A stretch of DNA of 6,248 bases from NCBI GenBank assembly GCA_036495445.1, contig DASXMX010000512.1, forward strand, positions 1 through 6,248. Reading direction: 5' to 3'. Numbering within the stretch: the first letter of the stretch is position 1; every line of letters begins with the position of its first letter. The notes below the pieces were generated by a model. That model had not been told where the DNA came from. It did not search any database and saw only the letters and a program-made list of their open reading frames with translations. The position numbers and the translations under genes are program-made. Positions 1 to 5,039 of this stretch are shown piece by piece. This stretch comes from DASXMX01 sp036495445. GTDB lineage: Bacteria; Planctomycetota; Phycisphaerae; Tepidisphaerales; Tepidisphaeraceae.

Positions 1-7
1 CACAAGA

Positions 8-29
8 TGATTGGGCTCTCGTCCAATCA
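8..29 (-). terminator. Possible terminator hairpin after the PfpI-like gene
   Basis: TGATTGG (8-14) and CCAATCA (23-29) are perfect 7-bp inverted arms. In the minus-strand RNA the stem can close further, after one A-C mismatch, with a C-G pair on a GAGA tetraloop of the stable GNRA class. That favours function in this direction. The following TCTTGTG has only a weak U content, so termination would be inefficient or would need Rho. Confidence 0.35.
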
Positions 30-60
30 CCCTGCCACCCCCTCACCTTGTCACCCTGTC
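29..60. repeat. Tandem degenerate octamer repeat overlapping the PfpI-like stop codon
   Basis: Read on the minus strand, four 8-base units follow each other: GACAGGGT (60-53), GACAAGGT (52-45), GAGGGGGT (44-37) and GGCAGGGT (36-29). A diverged GATTGGAC comes after them. The first unit starts with the GA of the TGA stop (59-61). Similar GGTGACA-type short tandem repeats are, from memory, frequent in intergenic DNA of planctomycetes and some other bacteria. A role is not evident. Confidence 0.65.
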
Positions 61-631
61 ATCTAAGCGTTTCCATCACCCATTGCGGCGCGATCGGCTT
101 CCCCTTGGTCCCGATCGGCTTTTCCCCGCTGACGAGCTGGAGGATCGCCTGCATGAACGCGGGCAGGTCGTCGGGGCAGCGGGCGGTGATGATCGGGCCG
201 TCCACGACGCACTCCTCGTCCACCCACTTCCCGCCGGCGTTGACGACGTCGTGGACGATCGACATGTAGCTCGTGCACCGCCGGCCGCGGAGCGCGTCGG
301 TCGAGCAGAGCATCCACGGCCCGTGGCAGATCGCGGCCATGGGGATCTGTTTGGCCGCCGCGTCGCGGACGAGCTTGACCATCCCCCCGTCCCGCCGCAT
401 ATGGTCCGGCGACGTGCCGCCGGGGATCACAATCAGCGCATAATCCTCCGCCCGCACGTCGCTCGCCGCCTTCTCCGATTTCTGTGGGTAGCCGTGCTTG
501 CCGACGTACGTCTCGCCGGCCTTGGGGCCGATCACATCGACCGTATGGCCGGCTTCCTTGAGCCGCAGCCGTGGGTATTGGAGTTCGAGGTCTTCGTAAA
601 TCTTCTCGACGAGGATTGCAGTTTTCGCCAT
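59..631 (-). CDS. DJ-1/PfpI family protein (PfpI/YhbO-like, peptidase C56 type)
   Basis: A complete 190-residue protein covering the whole PfpI fold. The N-terminus carries the family's acidic motif YEDLELQYP (residues 12-20), in which E13 and E16 align with the conserved glutamates of PfpI. Next come the IPGG turn (69-72) and the nucleophile elbow AICHGPW (100-106), with C102 as the reactive cysteine and H103 beside it. A family-typical C-terminal half follows (NAGGKWVDEE at 131-140, VVDGPIITAR at 142-151, DLPAFM at 155-160). Known relatives are cytosolic, oligomeric and assigned as proteases, chaperones or deglycases in stress defence; the sequence cannot decide between these. It is slightly longer than the usual 165-175 residues because of a basic tail after about residue 168. 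The ATG at 631 is chosen because AGGAG lies 8 bases upstream. It is the second gene of a likely operon, starting 21 bases after the stop of the small gene upstream. The family is sure; the exact activity is not. Confidence 0.95.
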   Translation of the reverse strand: MAKTAILVEKIYEDLELQYPRLRLKEAGHTVDVIGPKAGETYVGKHGYPQKSEKAASDVRAEDYALIVIPGGTSPDHMRRDGGMVKLVRDAAAKQIPMAAICHGPWMLCSTDALRGRRCTSYMSIVHDVVNAGGKWVDEECVVDGPIITARCPDDLPAFMQAILQLVSGEKPIGTKGKPIAPQWVMETLR

Positions 632-639
632 GTCGGTTG

Positions 640-644
640 CTCCT
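640..644 (-). promoter_or_regulatory. Shine-Dalgarno site of the PfpI-like gene
   Basis: The minus strand reads AGGAG, 8 bases before the ATG at 631. It sits in the 21-base gap just after the upstream gene's stop codon (653-655). It fixes the start and suggests the two genes are translated from one message. It is the clearest ribosome binding site in the window together with the one for the kinase. Confidence 0.75.
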
Positions 645-652
645 GCTCGGGG

Positions 653-1012
653 CTATTCATCCTTCGGAAACTCTTGTGGCCAAATTCGACCAGCTGTCGG
701 GCTGTAGAAGCCGGTCCCGTCAAGGCTCTTGGAGCGGATCAAAACCTTTAGTTTCTGCTCAACCGCATTGCGCGCGGCTTCTTCGGTGTCGCGTGATTCA
801 CCCGCGATGCTTTCTTGCGCTGTGACACCGCCGGGGACAGCATCCGCCGGATAGATGTTCATGTCTCGGTCGTAGGCGAAGAAGCTCCATGCGTGCCACT
901 TCCCCGAAAGCTGATCGCTGGCCTCTTCGTACAGCGCTTCCGTGCAGATCAGAAATGATCTTCCCTCGATCAACGTCTTGCCAGGGCTGCCGGAATGATG
1001 CTCTGCGTTCAT
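653..1012 (-). CDS. Small hypothetical protein (119 aa), first gene of a pair with the PfpI-like gene
   Basis: I do not recognise this family. The reading frame encodes 119 residues with a balanced, acidic composition. That differs from the Arg/Pro-rich translations typical of spurious frames in this GC-rich DNA, so I take it as real. It has no signal peptide, membrane segment or obvious catalytic motif. The middle looks strand-rich and aromatic (KWHAWSFFAYDRD, residues 38-50). A probable amphipathic helix follows at about 74-92 (DTEEAARNAVEQKLKVLIR), and the end is short and polar. This could be one small alpha/beta domain. No Shine-Dalgarno site precedes the ATG at 1012. A weak promoter candidate with its -10 at 1021-1026 would give an almost leaderless message. 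The 21-base gap to the PfpI-like gene and that gene's strong ribosome binding site argue for an operon, so a role in the same stress or redox context is possible but only inferred. Confidence 0.7.
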   Translation of the reverse strand: MNAEHHSGSPGKTLIEGRSFLICTEALYEEASDQLSGKWHAWSFFAYDRDMNIYPADAVPGGVTAQESIAGESRDTEEAARNAVEQKLKVLIRSKSLDGTGFYSPTAGRIWPQEFPKDE

Positions 1013-1020
1013 GCCGTGGT

Positions 1021-1049
1021 CTTAAATCGGTCTAGGCCGTGCCGCGCAA
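1021..1049 (-). promoter_or_regulatory. Weak sigma-70-like promoter candidate for the small protein/PfpI operon
   Basis: On the minus strand TTGCGC (1049-1044) and TTTAAG (1026-1021) are separated by 17 bases. They match the -35 and -10 consensus at 3 of 6 and 4 of 6 positions. The -10 ends 8 bases before the ATG at 1012, so transcription would begin at or very near the start codon. That would fit the missing Shine-Dalgarno site. The match is poor and could be chance. Confidence 0.22.
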
Positions 1050-1157
1050 GTCTACCATCTGCCGGCACCCGTCACTATCGCGCGGATTCCGAAGAGGCGG
1101 CGGATGCAGGGCTGATCCTCTTCCGATCTCGCCCCTCGGTCAAAAACGGTTGCATCT

Positions 1158-1406
1158 GTCGCATGGGACCCCATTCGATCGCGGGATAACTGCTTGCCCC
1201 CACTCCGCTTGCCCGGCGGCACGTCTCGCAAGGACGTGCGACGCCGCGCCGGCCGTCGCACGGGTTGTCGCATCGTCGGATCCCGCCTGCCGGTTGCGAC
1301 GGCCCGGCTTATCCCCCGGCCAGCCAAGGGGTTCCCGTATCACCCTGTATGCCCGGCGGAACTCCGCGTGCGACGGGCACCCATAGAAATCCGTCGAGTG
1401 TCGCAT
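1158..1406. repeat. Cluster of TGCGAC/GTCGCA motifs in a degenerate repeat
   Basis: The hexamer GTCGCA or its complement TGCGAC occurs seven times in 248 bases, at 1158, 1237, 1255, 1267, 1295, 1369 and 1400. By eye I found about as many in the remaining 6,000 bases. Several copies extend: CGTGCGACG at 1235-1243 and 1367-1375, TGTCGCAT at 1157-1164, 1266-1273 and 1399-1406, and CCGTCGCA/TGCGACGG at 1253-1260, 1295-1302 and 1369-1376. The order TGCCCGGCGG, CGTGCGACG, CCGTCG, TGTCGCATCG appears twice, starting at 1210 and 1350, so two diverged copies of a longer unit may be present. The copies are in both orientations and can form alternative hairpins. The function is unknown. Confidence 0.6.
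1235..1262. repeat. Perfect 9-bp inverted repeat (hairpin)
   Basis: CGTGCGACG at 1235-1243 is exactly complementary to CGTCGCACG at 1254-1262 across a 10-base GC-rich loop, which can itself add three pairs (CCG/CGG). There is no T-run on either side, so it does not look like an intrinsic terminator. The arms are members of the surrounding motif cluster. Confidence 0.65.
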
Positions 1407-1582
1407 CGCACGGCCGTTCGGTTGCGCCGAACTGATGGGGCCCTCACGCCGCTTGCTCGAAATATCTGCTCCCCCCCTATATAGGCGCAGACTTTAGATT
1501 TTGCTCTTCAACCCAGCGTGGAGACAGGGTTTAGCGTTTCGTTGCGCGCTTCTACGTTTTGGTGCCGGACCGGGCCTCCAAC

Positions 1583-3283
1583 CTATTGAATCGCCGCCGC
1601 GGGGCGAGGGACGCCGGCCCGGCCGACGAGGGCGGCGATGACGGTGACGAGTTCGGCCGGTTCGAACGGTTTGACGACGTGCATCTGGAACCCGTGCTCG
1701 ATCGCTCGCACCCGGTCCTCGGGCCGCGCGTAGGCCGTCAGGGCGACGGCGGGCGTGTCACCGCCGTGATCTTTTCCCAAGGCACGTACCGCGCGGATCA
1801 ACGCGTAACCGTCCTCTTGCGGCATCCCGATGTCGCTCACGAGCACGGCGGGCGGTTCTTTACGGATCAGGTCCAGCGCCTCGGCGGCGGAGGCGGCGGT
1901 GAGCACGGTGGCCCGGCAGTCCTCCAGCAGCCGCCGCACCAGTGAGCGGGCATCGGGTTCGTCGTCCACCACGAGGACGGTCACGCCGTCGAGCAAGACG
2001 CGTTCGCCCTCGCCGAGCCGTGGCGCCGGGCCGTTGGCGGATTGGGGTCGCATCGGGTCCGCGCCCGCACCGGGGTCGGGCTCGGGGTGCGGCGCGGTCA
2101 CGGGCAGGGAGACGATGAACGTCGAGCCCCGGCCGGCGCCGAGGCTCTCGGCCCGGATCATCCCGCCGTGCAGCTCGACGAGTTGCTTGACGATGGCCAG
2201 CCCGAGCCCCAGCCCGCCGTGGCGGCGGGTCGTCGAGGAATCCGCCTGCCGGAAGCGGTCGAACACGTGCGGCAGGAACTCGGGACTGATGCCCTCGCCC
2301 GTGTCGATCACGCTAACCTCGACATGGGATGCGACCCGCTCCACGCGCACCTGAACGCGCCCGCCGGCGGCCGTGAACTTGACCGCGTTGGAGAGCAGAT
2401 TCCAGAACACCTGCTGAAGGCGGCCCGGGTCGCCCGAGATGCTGCCGCCGCCGCCGCCGCCTTCGACCGGCGGGGCGAGCACTGTCTGGATGCGGATCCC
2501 CCTGGCCTCGGCCGCCGGCCGGACCGTCTCCAGGGCGGCTCGGATCGTCGCCGGCAGGTCGATCCGCTGCACGTCCAGGCGGATGTTGCCGTTGATGATC
2601 CGGCTCATGTCCAGCAGGTCGTCGATGATCTGCGCCTGCGCGCGGGCGTTCCGCTCGATCGTCCCGAGGCCTTCGGAGAGGTCCGGCTTCGAAGGGGCGG
2701 GGGCCGCCAGCAGTTGCGACCAGCCGAGGATCGCGTTCAACGGCGTCCGCAGCTCGTGGGAGAGCGTGGCGAGGAACTCGTCCTTGATCCGGCCGGCCCG
2801 CTCGGCCTCGGCGCGGGCGGCGCGCTCGCCGGCAAGCAGGTCCTCCCGCTCCCGCAGGTGCTGGCGGATCTGGTACTGCCGCCGGCGGGAACGGATCAAC
2901 GTCCGCACGACGCTGGCCAGCGACGCCATCTGTACCGGGCGTTCCAGCACGGTGACGTTCCCGAGCGACTCCATTGCCTCCCGGCCGACGGCCGAATTCG
3001 CGCCGCCCCCGGCCAGCACGACGACGGGCAGGTCGGACCAGGGCGGTTGATGCCGCAGCAGGTCCGTGAACCGTCCGATCTCCCGCAGTCCCAGGGCGTG
3101 TTCGGTCAGCACGACCGCGCCGGCGCCGCGGGCGACCTCGTTGCACAGCCCCTCGGCCGTCTCGCAGGGCGTACACGCGATGCCGATCCCGGCGAACACC
3201 TGCCGCGTCATCGCCGCGTCCTTGGGCGTCGGCGCCAGCAGCAGCACCCGCTCCTCGTCAGGCTGGGCCTCGGCGCCGCTCAT
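1583..3283 (-). CDS. Hybrid sensor histidine kinase with N-terminal pseudo-receiver and C-terminal receiver
   Basis: This is a 566-residue soluble kinase with no membrane segment. Residues 12-130 look like a receiver fold, but the acidic pocket, phospho-Asp and conserved Thr are lost (APTPKD, VVLTEHA, VVVLAGGG) and the Lys position reads LERPV. A charged, coiled-coil-like linker (132-168) leads to HisKA with FLATLSHELRTPLN (170-183; phospho-His H176). The HATPase domain has its N box at 295-303 (NLLSNAVKF), DTGEGI at 327-332, FDRFRQAD at 341-348 and GGLGLGLAI at 356-364. A Pro-rich linker (396-425) precedes an intact receiver with D440/D441, phospho-acceptor D484, T516 and K538. The kinase should autophosphorylate and pass phosphate to its own receiver. 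There is no DNA-binding output domain, so an unseen partner must receive the signal. The ATG overlaps the KaiC-like stop (ATGA) and has GGAG 5 bases upstream. A run of six Gly (275-280) interrupts the ATPase domain. The domain calls are secure; the signal sensed is unknown. Confidence 0.96.
   Translation of the reverse strand: MSGAEAQPDEERVLLLAPTPKDAAMTRQVFAGIGIACTPCETAEGLCNEVARGAGAVVLTEHALGLREIGRFTDLLRHQPPWSDLPVVVLAGGGANSAVGREAMESLGNVTVLERPVQMASLASVVRTLIRSRRRQYQIRQHLREREDLLAGERAARAEAERAGRIKDEFLATLSHELRTPLNAILGWSQLLAAPAPSKPDLSEGLGTIERNARAQAQIIDDLLDMSRIINGNIRLDVQRIDLPATIRAALETVRPAAEARGIRIQTVLAPPVEGGGGGGSISGDPGRLQQVFWNLLSNAVKFTAAGGRVQVRVERVASHVEVSVIDTGEGISPEFLPHVFDRFRQADSSTTRRHGGLGLGLAIVKQLVELHGGMIRAESLGAGRGSTFIVSLPVTAPHPEPDPGAGADPMRPQSANGPAPRLGEGERVLLDGVTVLVVDDEPDARSLVRRLLEDCRATVLTAASAAEALDLIRKEPPAVLVSDIGMPQEDGYALIRAVRALGKDHGGDTPAVALTAYARPEDRVRAIEHGFQMHVVKPFEPAELVTVIAALVGRAGVPRPAAAIQ
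2444..2461. repeat. (GCC)6 trinucleotide microsatellite inside the kinase gene
   Basis: Six perfect GCC units on the plus strand are read as six GGC glycine codons (residues 275-280) on the minus strand. They fall in the loop just before the SGDPGRLQQ segment of the ATPase domain, where family members vary in length, so the tract is probably tolerated. Confidence 0.85.
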
Positions 3284-4797
3284 TGCCGCTCCGGGCCTTG
3301 GGCGCCCGCGTCACGGTCGAAGCGGGGAACGCCGGTCAGGACTCCGTGTAACGCTTCCAGCGGCTCGCCCACGCGGATGCCGCCGGTGTCCAGCCGCAGT
3401 TCGCGGATCGTCTCCTCGTGCGAACCGCTGCGTTTTTTCACGACGGAGATCGCCTTCTTCACGCGGCCCTTGTACTCGAAGTAGCGGGTGAGGATCACGC
3501 TGTCCGCCAGGTAGCTCACGTCAACCGGCGACTGCATCGTGCCGCCCACCAGCCCGTGCTGGGCGACGACGAGGATCGTGGTGACGCCCTTTTGCCCCAG
3601 GTAGGTGAGCAACTCGTGGAGCTGGATGGAGAGGAACTTTTCCTCGGGCATCGCGTTCATGTACCCGTTGAGGCTGTCGATGATGACGAGCCGGCAGTCG
3701 CAGGTTTCGACCTGCCGCCGGACGGCGTGGACGAATTCGCCAGGCGACAGCTCGGCCGGGTCGATCTGTTGGACCACGATTCGCCCGGCATCGATCTGCG
3801 ACTGCAGGTCCATCCCCATTGCGGCGGAGCGAGTGAGCAACGTCCCGCGGCTCTCGTCGAAGGCGAAGAGGGCCGCCCGCTCCCCGCGCGCGGCCGCCGC
3901 GCAGGCATACTGGACGGCCACGGAGGACTTGCCGGACCCGGCCGGCCCCATGATCAGCGTGCTGGTCCCCCGGTCCAGGCCGCCCCCGAGGAGCCGGTCG
4001 AGCGGTCCCACGCCGCTCGTGACCTGGTCGCGGGCGAAGGCCTGGTGGTGGTCCGCCGCGACCAGCCGGGGGAACACGTCCAACCCGCCGCGGACGATGG
4101 TGAAGTCGTGGTACCCGCCCTTGTAGGCCTTGCCCCGCATCTTGACGACCCGCAGTCGCCGCCGCTCGGCCCCGTACTCCGGGGAGAGCTGCTCCAGCGT
4201 CAGCACGCCGTGGGCGATGCTGCGGACCTGCAGGTCCGATTCCTCCGACGTGCGGTCGTCCAGCAGCAGCACCGTGCAGTTTCGCCCGGCGAAGAACTGC
4301 TTGAGCGCCAGGATCTGCCGCCGGTAGCGCAGCGGGTTCTGCGCCAGCAACCGCAGTTCCGACAGCGAGTCGAACACGACCCGCGTGGGCTTGAACCGCT
4401 CGACCTGTTCGAGCACCGCCCGCGTCGTCTCGCCCAGTTCGGTTTCCGACGGGTGGTACATCGTGTATTGCGAGTCGGGCGTCAGGTTCTCCTCGGACGC
4501 GACCAGTTCGACGACGTGGATGGGATCGAGCGACCAGCCGTGCGACTCCGCCACGGCGTTGATCTCCTCCCTGGTCTCCGAGAGCGTCACGTACATCCCC
4601 CGCTCGCCCTGCTTGGCCCCTTGCAGCAGGTAACAAAGGGCAAGCGTCGTCTTGCCGGCGCCCGGATCTCCCTCGATCAGGTAAAGGCGGTTGCGCGTGA
4701 ACCCGCCGCCGAGGATCTGGTCCAGCCCGGCCGTCCCGGTGGCAGACGGGGCATTGCCGGGAAGTTCCGGCTTCGATGTGAGGCGTTCCCTGTCCAT
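3280..4797 (-). CDS. KaiC-like two-domain RecA/RAD55-family ATPase
   Basis: This is a 505-residue protein with two tandem KaiC domains, close to the length of cyanobacterial KaiC (about 519). Domain I (about 18-245) has GLDQILGGG (24-32), Walker A GDPGAGKTT (43-51) and Walker B RVVFD (139-143). Domain II (about 259-490) has LDRLLGGGL (266-274), Walker A GPAGSGKSS (284-292) and Walker B LVIID (370-374). The position of KaiC's domain-I catalytic Glu pair reads S73-E74; in domain II it reads D314-E315. The KaiC S431/T432 phosphosite pair aligns with S428-Y429 in DVSYLAD, so the Thr site is missing. That form is usual in KaiC homologues outside cyanobacteria. Such homologues are cytosolic ATPases, often encoded beside histidine kinases, as here. 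ATP binding is near certain; a clock role is unproven, with no kaiA or kaiB in view. The ATG at 4797 has only a weak AGG about 8 bases upstream. It is translationally coupled to the kinase through the ATGA overlap. Its last 15 or so residues are not conserved. Confidence 0.95.
   Translation of the reverse strand: MDRERLTSKPELPGNAPSATGTAGLDQILGGGFTRNRLYLIEGDPGAGKTTLALCYLLQGAKQGERGMYVTLSETREEINAVAESHGWSLDPIHVVELVASEENLTPDSQYTMYHPSETELGETTRAVLEQVERFKPTRVVFDSLSELRLLAQNPLRYRRQILALKQFFAGRNCTVLLLDDRTSEESDLQVRSIAHGVLTLEQLSPEYGAERRRLRVVKMRGKAYKGGYHDFTIVRGGLDVFPRLVAADHHQAFARDQVTSGVGPLDRLLGGGLDRGTSTLIMGPAGSGKSSVAVQYACAAAARGERAALFAFDESRGTLLTRSAAMGMDLQSQIDAGRIVVQQIDPAELSPGEFVHAVRRQVETCDCRLVIIDSLNGYMNAMPEEKFLSIQLHELLTYLGQKGVTTILVVAQHGLVGGTMQSPVDVSYLADSVILTRYFEYKGRVKKAISVVKKRSGSHEETIRELRLDTGGIRVGEPLEALHGVLTGVPRFDRDAGAQGPERQ
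3289..3292 (-). promoter_or_regulatory. Shine-Dalgarno site of the hybrid kinase
   Basis: GGAG on the minus strand, 5 bases before the kinase ATG and inside the last codons of the KaiC-like gene. With the ATGA stop-start overlap it indicates translational coupling and supports the ATG at 3283 as the start. Confidence 0.7.
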
Positions 4798-4841
4798 TTT
4801 CGCGCCTAGTCTACCACCAACGCGAGGCGTCCCGGAACGGT

Positions 4842-4870
4842 GTAATGGGCGTCACGTCGGGCGCTGACAA
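4842..4870 (-). promoter_or_regulatory. Candidate promoter of the KaiC-like/kinase operon
   Basis: On the minus strand TTGTCA (4870-4865, 5 of 6 to the -35 consensus) lies 17 bases before CATTAC (4847-4842, only 3 of 6 to the -10). It would leave a leader of roughly 35-40 bases before the ATG at 4797. It is the best sigma-70-like pair I found in the gap. The -10 is poor, so another sigma factor or chance is equally possible. Confidence 0.3.
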
Positions 4871-4874
4871 CCTC

Positions 4875-4891
4875 TGGTGGGGGTTCCACCA
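4875..4891. repeat. Short perfect inverted repeat just upstream of the promoter candidate
   Basis: TGGTGG at 4875-4880 and CCACCA at 4886-4891 form a perfect 6-bp inverted repeat with a 5-base loop. It lies 4 bases upstream of the candidate -35 of the KaiC-like operon. The position would suit an operator, but nothing identifies a regulator. Confidence 0.4.
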
Positions 4892-4932
4892 CGTTCAGGG
4901 TCACACCTTCTTAGTCTGGCGAGCAAAAGAAT

Positions 4933-5009
4933 GACCACGGATGACGCGGAAAGCGCGGATGGGACGAAGATTCTTCTCTTTATCTGCGCCACCCACGTAA
5001 TCCGCGGTC
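4933..5009. repeat. Long imperfect palindrome after the glycoside hydrolase gene, possible terminator or dispersed repeat
   Basis: The outer arms GACCACGGATGACGCGG (4933-4949) and CCACGTAATCCGCGGTC (4993-5009) match as inverted repeats at 14 of 17 positions. The inner arms GCGCGGAT (4953-4960) and ATCTGCGC (4982-4989) match at 7 of 8. The tip holds GAAGA/TCTTC (4966-4976). The left side repeats the idea CGGATG twice (4939-4944, 4957-4962). The structure begins 30 bases after the hydrolase stop. In the minus-strand direction it is followed by ATTCTTTTGC, a modest U-rich tail, so it could end that transcript. Its CCACGGATGAC-type wording resembles intergenic palindromes I associate with planctomycete and similar genomes; this is memory, not a search. 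Confidence 0.6.
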
Positions 5010-5039
5010 CCTCGTCCCCTTGCGCCGTATTTGCGACCG

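Larger units (their letters stand above)
1013..1582. other. 570-base intergenic region without a credible gene, rich in short repeats and hairpins
   Basis: This lies between the kinase stop and the small-protein start. Open frames of 64-128 codons exist on both strands (for example 1052-1327 and 1140-1406 on the minus strand), but their translations are Arg/Pro/Gly-rich, mutually overlapping and resemble no family. The content is structural. There is a motif cluster at 1158-1406 and a 9-bp-arm hairpin at 1235-1262. There is also a 6-bp-arm hairpin at 1416-1432 (GTTCGG/CCGAAC, 5-base loop). A 7-bp inverted repeat, GAAGAGG/CCTCTTC, pairs 1091-1097 with 1117-1123. A run of seven C joins the self-complementary CTATATAG at 1471-1484. 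I see no tRNA, rRNA or convincing terminator. It may be a long leader of the downstream operon or a small RNA locus. Confidence 0.6.
4798..5039. other. 242-base intergenic gap between hydrolase and KaiC-like gene
   Basis: The gap holds no credible coding frame. It contains the palindrome at 4933-5009, the small hairpin at 4875-4891 and the weak promoter pair at 4842-4870. It most likely combines the end of the hydrolase transcript with the control region of the KaiC-like/kinase operon. Confidence 0.6.

Noticed and set aside
11..751. 246-codon plus-strand frame opposite the PfpI-like gene
   Set aside because: It is antisense to a gene with clear catalytic motifs and runs through the tandem repeat. 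No recognisable protein is encoded.
1052..1406. Minus-strand frames of 91 and 88 codons in the 1013-1582 gap
   Set aside because: They overlap each other in different frames, cross the repeat cluster, are Arg-rich, and lack ribosome binding sites or family resemblance.
1158..1406. CRISPR array
   Set aside because: The repeats are short, degenerate, unevenly spaced and in both orientations. No cas gene is near.
1500..1582. Intrinsic terminator after the kinase gene
   Set aside because: Only weak, short inverted matches and no U-run follow the stop at 1583 on the minus strand.
2042..3484. 480-codon open frame on the plus strand
   Set aside because: It lies antisense to the well-supported kinase and KaiC-like genes. 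The translation is rich in Arg, Pro, Gly, Asp and His with no family motif, as expected from third-position GC bias opposite real genes.
3521..4636. 371-codon minus-strand frame inside the KaiC-like gene
   Set aside because: It is a shifted frame of the same DNA with Arg/Pro/Gly-rich translation, while the other frame has complete Walker motifs in two domains.
3280..4797. Naming the ATPase kaiC and the locus a circadian clock
   Set aside because: The Thr phosphosite is replaced, kaiA and kaiB are absent, and many non-clock KaiC homologues share this layout. The family name is supported; the clock function is not.
3418..4809. 463-codon open frame on the plus strand
   Set aside because: It is antisense to the KaiC-like gene over its whole length, with low-complexity basic and Pro-rich composition and no domain.
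1049..4818. Shared AGTCTACCA (1049-1057 and 4809-4817) upstream of two gene starts
   Set aside because: A single shared 9-mer in a window of this size is expected by chance, and its distances to the two start codons differ (about 36 and 11 bases).
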